Below are positions 10,901-20,363 of a DNA stretch of 64,000 bases, piece after piece. Position 1 is the first letter of the stretch. The number at the start of each line of letters is the position of its first letter. The DNA is from Phytopythium helicoides. Taxonomy: Eukaryota > Oomycota > Peronosporomycetes > Pythiales > Pythiaceae. The DNA lies in assembly GCA_024867545.1 (NCBI GenBank), contig JANFNE010000025.1, positions 1 to 64,000 of the forward strand. Direction: 5' to 3'. The notes beneath the pieces were generated by a model that saw nothing but the letters and a program-made list of their open reading frames with translations, was not told the DNA's origin and did not search any database. Both the position numbers and the translations under genes were made by a program.

Positions 10901-12980
10901 AATGTTTGACAGTATGATGGAATTTGGAATGGTGGCATCAAAAAAAGGCAAGATGAAAAAGAATCAAAAGGGACTTCCTCGAGAAATGGTGATGTACACA
11001 GAGAAACGCCCAGCACAGCTTCACATTGAGTTTCCAAAGCTGCGTGGATGGCCCCTTGGGATCGAGTCGACGTTTGCTCGTAAAGTGCTTTACCGGGCAT
11101 ACGTGAATGCGCGCTCAAACCCGTGGCTCATTGCTCAAACGATCCGAGAAGGGGACTACCACAAAAATTTGCAGCCGGCAGATCTGGTGAAGCGATGGCA
11201 CGGAACGGCAGCGCTCACTCTATTTAGCGACAGGTCTCGGACATTCCGTTCTGGCGATATTATCGACGGCCGAAGAATGATGAAAGATGTCACACCAGCA
11301 TACGACGCGCGGGTTCGCTCCAACTTTGCGAACAACCCGAATCGAGCCGAAGTCTATTCCTTCGGCACAACCCACGTTGCGATTGGGTTCAACGACTTCA
11401 GTAGTTTGTTGAGTGCTGCACTTCACGACAGAGAAGGCAAATCTGGGCCACTGCGATTTGTCGGTTTCGAGATGAGCGAGTTTGCCGTCGCAAAGTGCAA
11501 AGTTGTCGCGGAGATGCTTGGCTCACCAACAACCCCGATCACGAGCGTCATGGAAGTATGGCTGTCTTCTACATGGAGCCCCACAACGCTGACTGACTTT
11601 CGGAAGGCAGTCAACACGATCCTCGCCTTGTTGCGTGGCACGAATGAAAGCCCAAAAGTTCTTTCGTTTCTCAACCACTGGGTATCAGCAGAAACGATCT
11701 CCGCGCCAAAGGCACGGTCCGAGTTCTTTCTCAATCTTGAACGCTACAATCAGCGCGTGATTTCGGACATTTGCAGCTTTCGTCGCGAGGTTGACCGTCT
11801 AGCACTGGTGCAGTACATTTTGACGGGAGAGGTTCAGGCATCACCTTTGGCACTGCAACAGCTACGTGCGGAAAGCTCCGGCGGCACTGGCAGCACAAAT
11901 GCCGCATCTAAGAAAAAGAAGCACAAAAAGAAAAAGAAGAGCTCCGTGAACGAAGAAGAAAAGTCTACCACGCCCGTGGTTGGCAGTCTGACGATGTGGA
12001 ATGTACCGCCGGGAGCTCCGCCTCTAGAGGAAGACATCGCATTCAACACTGTCAACTTCACTGATCTGCTCGACAAATACATCAAGTATGAAAAGTCTCA
12101 AAGGAGTCTTGCCGATCGACTGTCGATTGCAGATCTATTTGTGATTCACATTCTGACGAATCTGCAGCGGCTGCGTGATCTGATGCTCGCGGGCAGACTC
12201 ACTATCGATGTGCACTACGGTGTCGTCAAAGCCGTTCGAGACGAAGCACTTCATGATTCCGAGAACATCAGGCTGCTCGCTCGCATTGCCGCGTTGCACC
12301 CGTACACAATGTCTTGGTCCAATGTGCTGGACTACTTTTTGCCCGAAGACTTCCATGATTTGGCTCGCAGGTGCTCAGTACACGGTGATTGCGTTCACTA
12401 TGGCTACAGCATGAATTGGCCCACCCAAGTGTTTGGGGCATCGATCATGGACTACTGGTCGGACACAGACAAAGAGTTCATCGAACATGTGTTGGATGCC
12501 GCATTAGGTTTTCCGTGCAAGATAAAATCGAATGTTCCATCGTTAGTTGACACATTCAACTCGTTGGGGCTCGATAAGCTCCTCGTTTTCCCGTTCCATG
12601 AAAATCCGGTAAACTCTACTGGATACATTTTGGGCAGTGTTCACAGAGAGTACTGGGTCGACGATTTCATGAAAAAGGGAGAGCTGACTGTGGAAGTGGA
12701 ACGACGCCTCGGAGGACTGTGTACCGATGGAAATCGAGGACTTCAACAAGGAGCCATGGAGCTGATGGTGCCGTGCCCTCTGTATCGCTCCTCGACGACT
12801 CTGTACATGAGCTGGTGCTACGATCCGGACTTGCGTCTGCACGCCGCTCAGAATCCATTCGAGATCAGCAAAGCCGCCAGCCCTGATATGCTGGCACAAA
12901 TGTTCCAGAGCATGAGCGCGAGCGAGAAAGAGGAGTTCTTTGAGGACATGGCAAAGTCCTACCTGCTAGGAAGGAATTAA
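7956..12980 (+). CDS. NIPA-like membrane transporter fused to a TPR protein (1674 aa)
   Basis: One uninterrupted frame. Residues about 1-345 hold eight or nine hydrophobic segments with the layout of NIPA magnesium transporters (DMT superfamily). Examples are WGFYFYSGLFSMLVLNPALG, a following VGAFLIFAGCVLVGVSG, and LLLILLGIYVVAKR at the end. Residues about 345-560 form a linker region. Two TPR-like stretches follow, at about 590-680 (SWKKLGNDFFSVLN...LLNNIATC) and 770-860 (SWRKVGSESFTNGDYRAAE). The rest is a long soluble region with a lysine-rich patch near residue 1318 and a C-terminal part that resembles DUF4470-type proteins; that last match is tentative. The start at 7956 gives the expected first membrane helix. 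NIPA proteins are normally about 330-450 residues, so the soluble 1,300-residue part is extra. It could be a true fusion or two genes with no stop between them. Confidence 0.75.
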   Translation: MWLLGWPLGLFLSAVSSVFGILGKLFLKLAHNQREREEEEDERAGKSRSAVADGYVPRRGNSQAWGFYFYSGLFSMLVLNPALGAVAYCFATQSLLAPMAGLTIAWNTLMGPMLLPHERLTTNDVVGAFLIFAGCVLVGVSGTHETPPLPVDKLASRFVTFPFLLYCVALFAVLVVLIHHAKHALHFTCSRRADDDVMGTSGRNRRLELRQATRVCISVFAGVMSGQLFFLAATMRLLHDDGESGIWRYPLTYVCIVGAISTALFGLYLLNEALKVEDVVVVIHLYEASYILAGAISGLCFFQDMKHMSAWHYIVYSLSLLLILLGIYVVAKRSNAQTENESLLPLLGAPPVEVASAERIIQKAEYYAARRSSSPTRLLRAMRAADVSSLQVLLSLSEDQKSELVERALGRLGELREQVQRRGSQEGVLSHFKEMRTKFLRDGGLFSEETKGGKIAEGMAQVSWVNADAKPDVDLPALRSLKPMIGAELEVGTTHRGRYLCGWVAVSDAFFGISSTCMIIEDVTGFLIEIAVYGLVMDELPPREKQHRVAAMFPKGKPIIVYEPYYKVRQDMSVGVRVDRPSEIVAWKDMPADLESWKKLGNDFFSVLNKRNEGRGALSCYHRALRTVDGDIKMLAVLLNNIATCRFHLEDFDVATQLAGAAVHLDPTYLKGWYRLASSLIEKEEETQGAGDSYSGVMAQRVVGFAGQSIPNLKLSQRQMLEKAISDKAVPTSDDGVRFKSYAGWCVELASPGFTMSVEDHEEESPPAPQNAESWRKVGSESFTNGDYRAAERSYLKGVSAMASSTCEVAAVLNNIAAVYLMLHREASGGTAIGAGPSPSRIPNEEMVLLNCTVAGIIDPLNYKAWVRRARGLQKLDFTPEECIADLHTVAASVITKKTSTAASNLRVAELKQGLNAEIQRFSRQAAAAKAVKQVSDTPTDVQREERDAHNHPKFPTQPFPSSDPDNPFAEESIDAYIARMEMFDSMMEFGMVASKKGKMKKNQKGLPREMVMYTEKRPAQLHIEFPKLRGWPLGIESTFARKVLYRAYVNARSNPWLIAQTIREGDYHKNLQPADLVKRWHGTAALTLFSDRSRTFRSGDIIDGRRMMKDVTPAYDARVRSNFANNPNRAEVYSFGTTHVAIGFNDFSSLLSAALHDREGKSGPLRFVGFEMSEFAVAKCKVVAEMLGSPTTPITSVMEVWLSSTWSPTTLTDFRKAVNTILALLRGTNESPKVLSFLNHWVSAETISAPKARSEFFLNLERYNQRVISDICSFRREVDRLALVQYILTGEVQASPLALQQLRAESSGGTGSTNAASKKKKHKKKKKSSVNEEEKSTTPVVGSLTMWNVPPGAPPLEEDIAFNTVNFTDLLDKYIKYEKSQRSLADRLSIADLFVIHILTNLQRLRDLMLAGRLTIDVHYGVVKAVRDEALHDSENIRLLARIAALHPYTMSWSNVLDYFLPEDFHDLARRCSVHGDCVHYGYSMNWPTQVFGASIMDYWSDTDKEFIEHVLDAALGFPCKIKSNVPSLVDTFNSLGLDKLLVFPFHENPVNSTGYILGSVHREYWVDDFMKKGELTVEVERRLGGLCTDGNRGLQQGAMELMVPCPLYRSSTTLYMSWCYDPDLRLHAAQNPFEISKAASPDMLAQMFQSMSASEKEEFFEDMAKSYLLGRN

Positions 12981-13094
12981 TGTCGATAGCATTTGAGCTA
13001 GATTCTTGTGGTAATGCAGGTAATGGAAATCACGTTAGAACATGCCACTGAAGCACCCTGATGCATTGTTGGTCAAAACTAGACGCAATACAGC

Positions 13095-13690
13095 TCCGTG
13101 TCCTACTACGCGTCGTCATCGCTCTTATCAGTATTAAGCTCGGCAAGCTTGGTCTGCTGCTCCACGGGCTTCTGCTACGATTTTTCGTCAGCTACCGGCT
13201 TGGCGTCCATCGCCACATTTTTGGCGGCATCGGCAGGAGCAGGTCCATTGGCGCCAGCCTTGACGCGTGTGGCGGTGCGGCTCTCGAGAGACACAGGGTC
13301 CATCGCCTCAGCCATCGCTGGCTGCTGGTACACGTCGTCAAGAAAGTCGAACGAGTCGTTGATGCGCATGGCGTCGACATCGCAGCACTTGCCTAGTGGC
13401 AAATTGGTGGCCGCACGCGGTAGACTCGACAGACTCACAGCGTACCAGTAGAAGATGACGGTGCCGAGGACGAGAGTACGATGGGTCCGTAGCCTGCAGA
13501 CTTAAGCGACAAAAGTCCGATGAGCGTTGCTTGGCCCACAATCATGGCGCCAATGATGAACTGGTAAAGGGGTGGATAGAACACGCCCATGGAGTTGGTC
13601 GTTGCTCATCGGTGGCGGTTCACAATGACAAAGTAGCGCTTGTACGAGAGTTCGGACGTGATGAAGAAAATGCCCAACTTGCTTGTCGAC
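13095..13690 (-). pseudogene. OSCA/CSC1-type (DUF221) channel pseudogene, C-terminal part
   Basis: The minus-strand translation from about 13690 downward gives SKLGIFFITSELSYKRYFV, then a stop (TGA), then YPPLYQFIIGAMIVGQATLI and LLSLKSAGYGPIV. After a frameshift near 13480 come VLGTVIFYWYAV and a hydrophilic tail. The tail has one more in-frame TAG before ending near 13098. The order of membrane segments matches the last part of the hyperosmolality-gated channel family (RSN1_7TM). At least two stops and one frameshift show that it is dead. Confidence 0.65.
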
Positions 13691-14260
13691 CAGGGACTGC
13701 TCATGGCCATCGCAGAGTTGCTGCTGCAGTCATTTGACGGGTATGGTGGTTCCTCATCATTGCAAGCACGATGTTGTATGTGATGGTCATCGCAGAGTTG
13801 CTGCTCGTGACATGGCTGCGTTGCTGCTAACGATGGTGGCGGCGTGACTACTCGCGTTGATCGAGGTGGTGGTGGTCAGTGTGTCATAACAGTTATGACA
13901 GTGTGCTCCGGATGGTGACGATTCACTCCGATCTGGAAAAAATCAACTAGGGAAAGCATCAAGCAAAAAATGAAACTCGAAGTGATGCCGGTGTAACTGC
14001 TTGACTGATCATAGACCGCGCGGCGTTGCTGGTCAGTGTGATCGAAGTTCCCTCACTTGCTTGGCGACCAGGGAGAGTGAAAAGAACATCAAGCAAAAGG
14101 AAACTCGCTGTGATGGCGACGTTGCTGCTCGCGGTTGTAGAGGTGTGACTGATCATGGACATCGCGGAGTTCCAATTCGGTTTGATCAAGGCATGGCCGA
14201 TCATGGACATCGTGGTGCAGAGTTTCTACTTGCGGTCATGGCTGTGTGACCGCTTAATGT
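13691..14260. repeat. Degenerate repetitive stretch
   Basis: Variants of ATGGNCATCGCGGAGTT recur at about 13705, 13783, 14155 and 14203, mixed with GTTGCTGCT runs. It looks like decayed tandem or low-complexity sequence. Its open frames are short and unconvincing. Confidence 0.45.
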
Positions 14261-15465
14261 GATCCCGGTGCAACTACTCGTAAATATGGTGATTGCTCTA
14301 TGCCTGGATCGCAAATTTGGGTGGCAGTGTGTATAGATGGCGGCAAGGTTATCGGAAGCATTCTCTGACGATATTACTCAACGAAGGGTTCAAGTGCGGT
14401 TGCAGAGGCAGACTTTCTACTCAGAGTTCGTTTGAGGCGCTTTCGTACTGTCAGTGGCTCCATGATCGCTGGACCGCACTTCGAGCTTATGACAAACTCA
14501 ACACCCACATCCCCTCGGTTCCCAACGTCGTATCTTACGACATAAGTTCATAAACTGTGAGCGATATTCTCAGGGTGCACTCTCGGCAAGGGCGAGCTAT
14601 TCGAGTCCAAAGGTTCCGGCAATTTGCAAGATGGAGTTCAAGGGGCCGTATTTCCGGGCTCAAGACCCTGGCCACTCATCGATGCAAGTCTCTCTTCGAC
14701 CTTTCCAGCTTGCAGTCACGGCGACTCCTTGCCTGTGAGCCTGGACTGCCCATTTTGACGGCCAGCTGATTTGGTTTTCCTTGCTCTGTTCCTACAGTGA
14801 CCAAGGCCGAATCCTCCCGAGCTATCGCAGCGCCGTTGATTCAGTTGGAGAACCGCGGGGTTCGCAGACTCAATACAGAGGACGGTGGTGTGCAAGCAGG
14901 CGACGGGCGTTTACCCTTGCTCCAACAAGAAGATGATGCCGGCGGAGACGACAAAGGCGTACGAGGCGACGGAGACTACAGTAGTGAGTCGACAGTGACG
15001 ACAAACGACTCAAATCTCGCGGCATTCAAGCATTCCGTTAGTAGAAATATCCACCAGGGCTCGCAAGCGGGAGCTGATGGAGTTTTATAGCCAACTCACG
15101 TGCCCATGACCACTGCACAGGGGGTTCACATGCTGGACGATTCGCGAGGTCATGACTGGGAGGGCATCTCTTCAAACTTAATTTGAACTTTAATTCGTCA
15201 CGTCAGCACGCTGCAACTTCAACTTCTTTGGGATTTGCACATCAGACGCGGCCACACTTCCGAGCTGCTCCATCCAAGATTCGCCCAGAATCTCGTCGCG
15301 AAAATGGACCTCAGAGCGTCCCATCGCTGTTGACTCGACCGCCTGGCTCTCGTCTCATGCTCCGTGCGGGGGATCTGCTCGCCCAAGTGCAATGCGCCAC
15401 GCTCGACTCGACGCCATTTTCGCATCTGCGCTCAACCAGCTCAGCTTCACTCCAGCACAAGCGCG
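14261..15465. other. No firm gene; upstream region of the phosphodiesterase
   Basis: Open frames at 14293-14553 and 14797-15090 resemble no known family. On the minus strand around 14990-14930 one frame gives a short hydrophobic stretch (VSVASYAFVVSAGIIFLLEQ), possibly another fragment of a decayed membrane-protein gene. The last few hundred bases are presumably the promoter of the gene at 15466. Confidence 0.4.
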
Positions 15466-16671
15466 ATGGTCAACGTTTGGTACGCCGGCGCGCTCTTCGC
15501 TCTCGCCGGCTCGGCCATGGCCGACACATGCGCGGACAGCACGGCCACGGACGCGCCGTCGACGCTGACGCCGCTGGCCACCGACCGCACGCTCATCGTC
15601 GGCCACCGCGGAGCGCCAGGGTACTTGCCAGACCACACGATCGAGGGCTACACGCTGGCCATCCAGACTGGCGTGGATGTCATTGAGCCCGACCTCGTGT
15701 CCACCAAGGACGGCGTGCTAGTCTGCCGCCACGAGCCCAACATCATCGCGACGACCGACGTGGCCGACCATCCCGAGTTCGCCGACCGCCTCAAGAACGT
15801 GACGCTCGACGGCGTGGTCACCGAGGGCTATTGGGTTAGTGATTTTACACTCGAGGAGATCAAGACGCTCGGTGCTATTCAGCCGCTATCTGAGCGCGAC
15901 CAGAGCTACAACGGGCTCTACAAGATCCCGACCTTCGACGAGGTGATCGCGCTCGCGCAAAACATGGCGACCGAGGTTGGCCGCGTGATCGCCATTTATC
16001 CTGAGACCAAGCACCCGACGTACCACAAGAACCTCGGACTTCCGCTTGAGGACAAGATGCTAGCGTCCCTCGATGCTGTCGGCTGGAACCACGCCGATGC
16101 CCCAGTCTTCATCCAGTCATTCGAGCAGAGCAACCTCATTGAGCTCAACAAGAAGACCAACATCACGCTTGTGCAACTCGTCGACGGTTCTGGCCCCGAC
16201 CCGATCACAGGAGAGGTATTGTTCAAAGTACCAAGCGACCGCCCGTACGACTGGACCGTGTCCGGCCGCACCGATTACTTTGGCTACCTTGTCACGCCTG
16301 AAGGACTTGCTGAGGTCGCTACTTACGCAGACGTCATCTCGCCATGGAAACGCTACTTCCTTAAGGGCACTGCTGTTGAGGTTGACTCTGATGGCAATAC
16401 CCTAGACTACAACAACGACGGCAAGGTCTCGGACGCAGACTACTACGTTCACGAGTACCAGAAGTTGATTGACGACGCCCATGCTGCCGGCCTCAAGGTG
16501 CACACTTGGACGATGCGTGACGAGGCCTACCGCCTCGCGGTCAACTACTCGAGCGACCCAACACTCGAGTACTACGAGCTCTTTAACATGGGCATCGATG
16601 GCATCTTCAGCGACAACTGCAAGACCTCAGTGCCTGCATTGAAGTCGTGGCTAGCAGAGCATTCTGCTTAA
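15466..16671 (+). CDS. Secreted glycerophosphodiester phosphodiesterase (401 aa)
   Basis: The start chosen gives a classical signal peptide (MVNVWYAGALFALAGSAMA). An open frame extends further upstream, but it would bury this signal. The GDPD catalytic pattern is present: HRGAPGYLPDHT with H47 and R48, EPD at 74-76 (metal-binding Glu and Asp) and RHEPN with H89. The enzyme family hydrolyses glycerophosphodiesters to glycerol-3-phosphate and an alcohol, with a divalent metal. The DYNNDGKVSDADYY stretch inside resembles an EF-hand-like acidic loop. The length is normal for secreted GDPDs. The last 306 bp also occur inverted at 20364-20669. The gene converges on the pectate lyase at 16967. Confidence 0.92.
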   Translation: MVNVWYAGALFALAGSAMADTCADSTATDAPSTLTPLATDRTLIVGHRGAPGYLPDHTIEGYTLAIQTGVDVIEPDLVSTKDGVLVCRHEPNIIATTDVADHPEFADRLKNVTLDGVVTEGYWVSDFTLEEIKTLGAIQPLSERDQSYNGLYKIPTFDEVIALAQNMATEVGRVIAIYPETKHPTYHKNLGLPLEDKMLASLDAVGWNHADAPVFIQSFEQSNLIELNKKTNITLVQLVDGSGPDPITGEVLFKVPSDRPYDWTVSGRTDYFGYLVTPEGLAEVATYADVISPWKRYFLKGTAVEVDSDGNTLDYNNDGKVSDADYYVHEYQKLIDDAHAAGLKVHTWTMRDEAYRLAVNYSSDPTLEYYELFNMGIDGIFSDNCKTSVPALKSWLAEHSA

Positions 16672-16966
16672 TTTTCATACCTTCGCAGCTCAATTCAGCA
16701 GCAAGCGAGTGAAATGTGTCGAAAATAAAAAAAAGTTCTGATCGCTTCACACCCTCCACTGGTTTCATTGCCATATATACTGCACACCTGCAAAAGAGTC
16801 GCCTCAAAATTCAACAAAATCCGAATGAACTCGAGCAACGACAATCTGTATGACCATCACCGGACTTACGACGCTACCCCACTTTCTCTGTCTACAATAC
16901 GACCATCACAGCCACGCTGTGACTCTACTTACATCAAGGACGATAGACTTCCGCGCACTCGCTCGC

Positions 16967-17755
16967 TTACACGTACTGAATGGTGCTCGTCGAGTACTTG
17001 CAGAGCGATCCCGAGGGACCCGAGCCGAGGATCTTGGGCTCGCCCGACGACACGCCCTGCGACCACTGGCACACGGGCTTCTTGCTGCCACCCTTGATCT
17101 TGATGTTGGTGAGCGTGGCCTGGTCGTTGAAGTTCTTGTTGACCGTGACGATGCTGGACTTCGGGTTGACGGCGTACACGTTGGTGAGCGAGACCTTGCG
17201 CTGCTTGTTGCCGCACGTGCCGCACGAGCGGTAGAGCTTGCCGAAGTCCTGAGCGTAGAAGCCCTCGATCTGCACCGTGCCGAGGCCGTTGTGCTGGATC
17301 ACCTTGTCGTCGGCGTAGCGAGCACCGCCGCCAATGACCTTGGACACGCTCGAGGCCGAGCCGCCCTTGATGGACAGCGCGTCCTCGCACACGTCGTCCC
17401 ACCAAACGTTCTGGATCGTGCAGCCGCTCTGCTCGCAGTGGACGCCCTCCATCTGGTTCTTGCCGATGATGACGTTCTTGAGGGTGCCGCCGGCCTCGAC
17501 GAGGAACACGGCCGTGTCCTTGCCGCTCTCCTTCTGGCCACCACACTTGATGTTGGAGCGCTCGTACGTCTTCATGCCACCGTCGAACACCTCGCCCTTC
17601 TTGACGACGTACGGCTTGCTGTAGGTGACGAGGCCCTTGCTGGCGGGCCACGTTCCCGTGGGCATGGCGGCAGCCTCCGAGCGCATCGACTCGCCGTTGG
17701 CGACGGCAGCGACGGCGGCGAGCGCGAGGGTGACGAGCGACAGAGCGTTGACCAT
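16967..17755 (-). CDS. Pectate lyase, PL3 family, copy 1 (262 aa)
   Basis: A secreted pectate lyase that cleaves polygalacturonate by beta-elimination in the plant cell wall. The signal peptide is about residues 1-20 (MVNALSLVTLALAAVAAVAN). The PL3 beta-helix core is clear, with VFLVEAGGTLKNVIIG, GVHCEQSGCTIQNVWWDDVC and EDALSIKG, which carries the acidic residues and paired cysteines typical of the family. The length is normal for a single-domain PL3. A longer open frame runs upstream to 18040, but the ATG at 17755 gives the signal peptide and lies just downstream of an oomycete-type initiator. The protein is identical to the copies at 19280, 22247 and 24560. It is divergent to copy 2 and convergent with the phosphodiesterase. 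Confidence 0.96.
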   Translation of the reverse strand: MVNALSLVTLALAAVAAVANGESMRSEAAAMPTGTWPASKGLVTYSKPYVVKKGEVFDGGMKTYERSNIKCGGQKESGKDTAVFLVEAGGTLKNVIIGKNQMEGVHCEQSGCTIQNVWWDDVCEDALSIKGGSASSVSKVIGGGARYADDKVIQHNGLGTVQIEGFYAQDFGKLYRSCGTCGNKQRKVSLTNVYAVNPKSSIVTVNKNFNDQATLTNIKIKGGSKKPVCQWSQGVSSGEPKILGSGPSGSLCKYSTSTIQYV

Positions 17756-17799
17756 GGTGTTTGGTTGGTAGTTGCGAGTGTTGCTGGACTTGGCGGAGC

Positions 17800-17814
17800 A
17801 AATTGCAGAATGAG
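17800..17814 (-). promoter_or_regulatory. Oomycete initiator of PL3 copy 1
   Basis: Minus-strand CTCATTCTGCAATTT fits the oomycete Inr consensus GCTCATTYYNCAWTTT and lies about 45 bp before the ATG. Confidence 0.8.
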
Positions 17815-17837
17815 AAGGAAAGGAGAGCGCGTGGTGG

Positions 17838-19197
17838 ATTAGAGGCTGCACACAGCCAGCTCTCTCAGTTGCGGGTTGAGTGAGTATCACCAGTAAGCCA
17901 GAGCCGGTCGCGTCGTGGAGACGCAGGTGGTCAACCAATTCTGCTGTTGTCGTGACCTTTACTGGAGCTCTGCTAAGTGGGTATCGTGAACGGAGACCGC
18001 ATCGTCGAGTGTAGACGAGCTCTTGCTGTTCGAGTGACACGGGTCTCCTCAGCAGCTGTTTTGCCAGAACGGGAGCTTAGTCCGCTGGAGCGTCTGGTTG
18101 TCGCGCCTAAACGCACTAAAATAATCTGTTGAAATTAAAAAGCGGCCGATGGCTCATCGAGCAATTAGTCGAGCAGGTGAGCTTGCGACCGACTAATGGG
18201 CCGACCAAGGAGTGGATCCAGCTCTTCTCTTGGTCAGTGGCCATGGCAACGAGGCTCTTCGATGAAAGATGCAATACAGTGCATTGCAGTAGACGTCATG
18301 ATCGTCTTGGCTCGTGTTTTATTTGTTGTTGACATGCACATCAGTATCCATTGCCACTAGCAGAGCGCTCTGTCTGTGCGACGGATGTCTCGCCTTTACA
18401 GGCGTCCGCGCGATAGTCGACGCCGGCTGCAGCAAACGAATGGGGAGCGAAACCTGCTGCTTGCTCCCATCTCGATCACCATCTTCGGACAGCAAGACTC
18501 GGTAATTTGGCCTGCGCATGCCAGCCCACACCAGGAATAATCACGATTACGATAGTGCAAGCCGATACTGTAAGTACTCCGGGCTCCAGACTCCGGACTC
18601 CGGAGAGCGCGCCCGTGTCACGGCGCCTTGTACAGTAGAGAGCATGGCGCGTTCAAATCGCTCGGGATCACCACCCGATGCAGATGCACACGGACATTCC
18701 TCGCTGTTCAAGGATACCGCGAGCGCGCGCTACATGCAGCCTGCTGCAGATTCACAAACGAACGCAGATCGCATCAAAAGTCTCGCGAACCTCGACCTCC
18801 GAGCGGGCTTGACGCCAGCGGTTCTGGATACGCGTCGTTTCTACACTGGGCGATTAGCGCGCTCGCAACCGAACGATGTCACCCACCCATCACCCTACGT
18901 TAGTCGCGCCGAACAGCAAATCACACCATCCAGCAGATCTGTTTGCGACCACCTGCGGCGCAGGCTGCGCGTCCACACGCTCTCTTCTGTGAAGCTATCG
19001 TCACGGAATTGGTCGTGATGGTGATTGTCACCGTGCACGGTCCTCTGCCTCAGGTCTGACAACTGTATTCTACATTCAATACTCTCATCCAGAGTCCTGT
19101 AAACCTGACGACGCGACTGCAACAGGATTCCCTTCCTGCTCCTTTCTCGACCTCTGCTGGTCTACAACGGATACTCTAGCCAACCACTTCACCCACC
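17838..19197. other. Spacer between divergent PL3 genes
   Basis: A 1,360-bp non-palindromic centre, repeated identically at 23118-24477. It must carry the upstream regulatory sequences of both flanking genes. The largest open frame (18518-19018) has no recognisable domain, and I do not call it a gene. Confidence 0.7.
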
Positions 19198-19220
19198 CCA
19201 CCACGCGCTCTCCTTTCCTT

Positions 19221-19235
19221 CTCATTCTGCAATTT
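19221..19235 (+). promoter_or_regulatory. Oomycete initiator of PL3 copy 2
   Basis: CTCATTCTGCAATTT followed by GCTCCGCC; a good match to the oomycete Inr consensus, 45 bp before the ATG. Confidence 0.8.
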
Positions 19236-19279
19236 GCTCCGCCAAGTCCAGCAACACTCGCAACTACCAACCAAACACC

Positions 19280-20068
19280 ATGGTCAACGCTCTGTCGCTC
19301 GTCACCCTCGCGCTCGCCGCCGTCGCTGCCGTCGCCAACGGCGAGTCGATGCGCTCGGAGGCTGCCGCCATGCCCACGGGAACGTGGCCCGCCAGCAAGG
19401 GCCTCGTCACCTACAGCAAGCCGTACGTCGTCAAGAAGGGCGAGGTGTTCGACGGTGGCATGAAGACGTACGAGCGCTCCAACATCAAGTGTGGTGGCCA
19501 GAAGGAGAGCGGCAAGGACACGGCCGTGTTCCTCGTCGAGGCCGGCGGCACCCTCAAGAACGTCATCATCGGCAAGAACCAGATGGAGGGCGTCCACTGC
19601 GAGCAGAGCGGCTGCACGATCCAGAACGTTTGGTGGGACGACGTGTGCGAGGACGCGCTGTCCATCAAGGGCGGCTCGGCCTCGAGCGTGTCCAAGGTCA
19701 TTGGCGGCGGTGCTCGCTACGCCGACGACAAGGTGATCCAGCACAACGGCCTCGGCACGGTGCAGATCGAGGGCTTCTACGCTCAGGACTTCGGCAAGCT
19801 CTACCGCTCGTGCGGCACGTGCGGCAACAAGCAGCGCAAGGTCTCGCTCACCAACGTGTACGCCGTCAACCCGAAGTCCAGCATCGTCACGGTCAACAAG
19901 AACTTCAACGACCAGGCCACGCTCACCAACATCAAGATCAAGGGTGGCAGCAAGAAGCCCGTGTGCCAGTGGTCGCAGGGCGTGTCGTCGGGCGAGCCCA
20001 AGATCCTCGGCTCGGGTCCCTCGGGATCGCTCTGCAAGTACTCGACGAGCACCATTCAGTACGTGTAA
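19280..20068 (+). CDS. Pectate lyase, PL3 family, copy 2 (262 aa)
   Basis: Mirror copy of the gene at 16967-17755 with the same 262-residue protein: signal peptide, then the PL3 core with NVWWDDVCEDALSIKG and a C-terminal SLCKYSTSTIQYV. Its 5' side carries the same core promoter for 82 bp and then diverges at 19197, so copies 1 and 2 share a core promoter but have different distal upstream sequence. Downstream it converges on the truncated phosphodiesterase at 20364. Confidence 0.96.
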   Translation: MVNALSLVTLALAAVAAVANGESMRSEAAAMPTGTWPASKGLVTYSKPYVVKKGEVFDGGMKTYERSNIKCGGQKESGKDTAVFLVEAGGTLKNVIIGKNQMEGVHCEQSGCTIQNVWWDDVCEDALSIKGGSASSVSKVIGGGARYADDKVIQHNGLGTVQIEGFYAQDFGKLYRSCGTCGNKQRKVSLTNVYAVNPKSSIVTVNKNFNDQATLTNIKIKGGSKKPVCQWSQGVSSGEPKILGSGPSGSLCKYSTSTIQYV

Positions 20069-20363
20069 GCGAGCGAGTGCGCGGAAGTCTATCGTCCTTG
20101 ATGTAAGTAGAGTCACAGCGTGGCTGTGATGGTCGTATTGTAGACAGAGAAAGTGGGGTAGCGTCGTAAGTCCGGTGATGGTCATACAGATTGTCGTTGC
20201 TCGAGTTCATTCGGATTTTGTTGAATTTTGAGGCGACTCTTTTGCAGGTGTGCAGTATATATGGCAATGAAACCAGTGGAGGGTGTGAAGCGATCAGAAC
20301 TTTTTTTTATTTTCGACACATTTCACTCGCTTGCTGCTGAATTGAGCTGCGAAGGTATGAAAA

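Larger units (their letters stand above)
16366..17837. repeat. Left arm of the first pectate-lyase inverted repeat
   Basis: Every aligned base I checked pairs with 19198-20669 under the rule that the two coordinates sum to 37035. Each arm is 1,472 bp and holds the 3' end of the phosphodiesterase gene, a complete PL3 gene and its core promoter. The arms are separated by a 1,360-bp non-palindromic spacer (17838-19197). Confidence 0.95.
16818..20211. repeat. 3,394-bp direct repeat, copy 1
   Basis: This whole stretch recurs in the same orientation at 22098-25491, an offset of exactly 5,280. It contains two divergent PL3 genes and their spacer. Translations of all frames are identical between the copies and I saw no base difference in the lines compared. 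Confidence 0.95.

Noticed and set aside
16850..17842. Long antisense frames (330-366 codons) opposite every pectate lyase, also near 19085, 22130 and 24365
   Set aside because: They are GC-rich shadows with Leu/Ala/Val/Asp-heavy composition; the other strand has signal peptide, PL3 motifs and an initiator.
18518..19018. 166-codon frame in the PL3 spacer, identical at 23798-24298
   Set aside because: No domain, no signal peptide, composition unlike neighbouring genes; identical recurrence only reflects the duplication.
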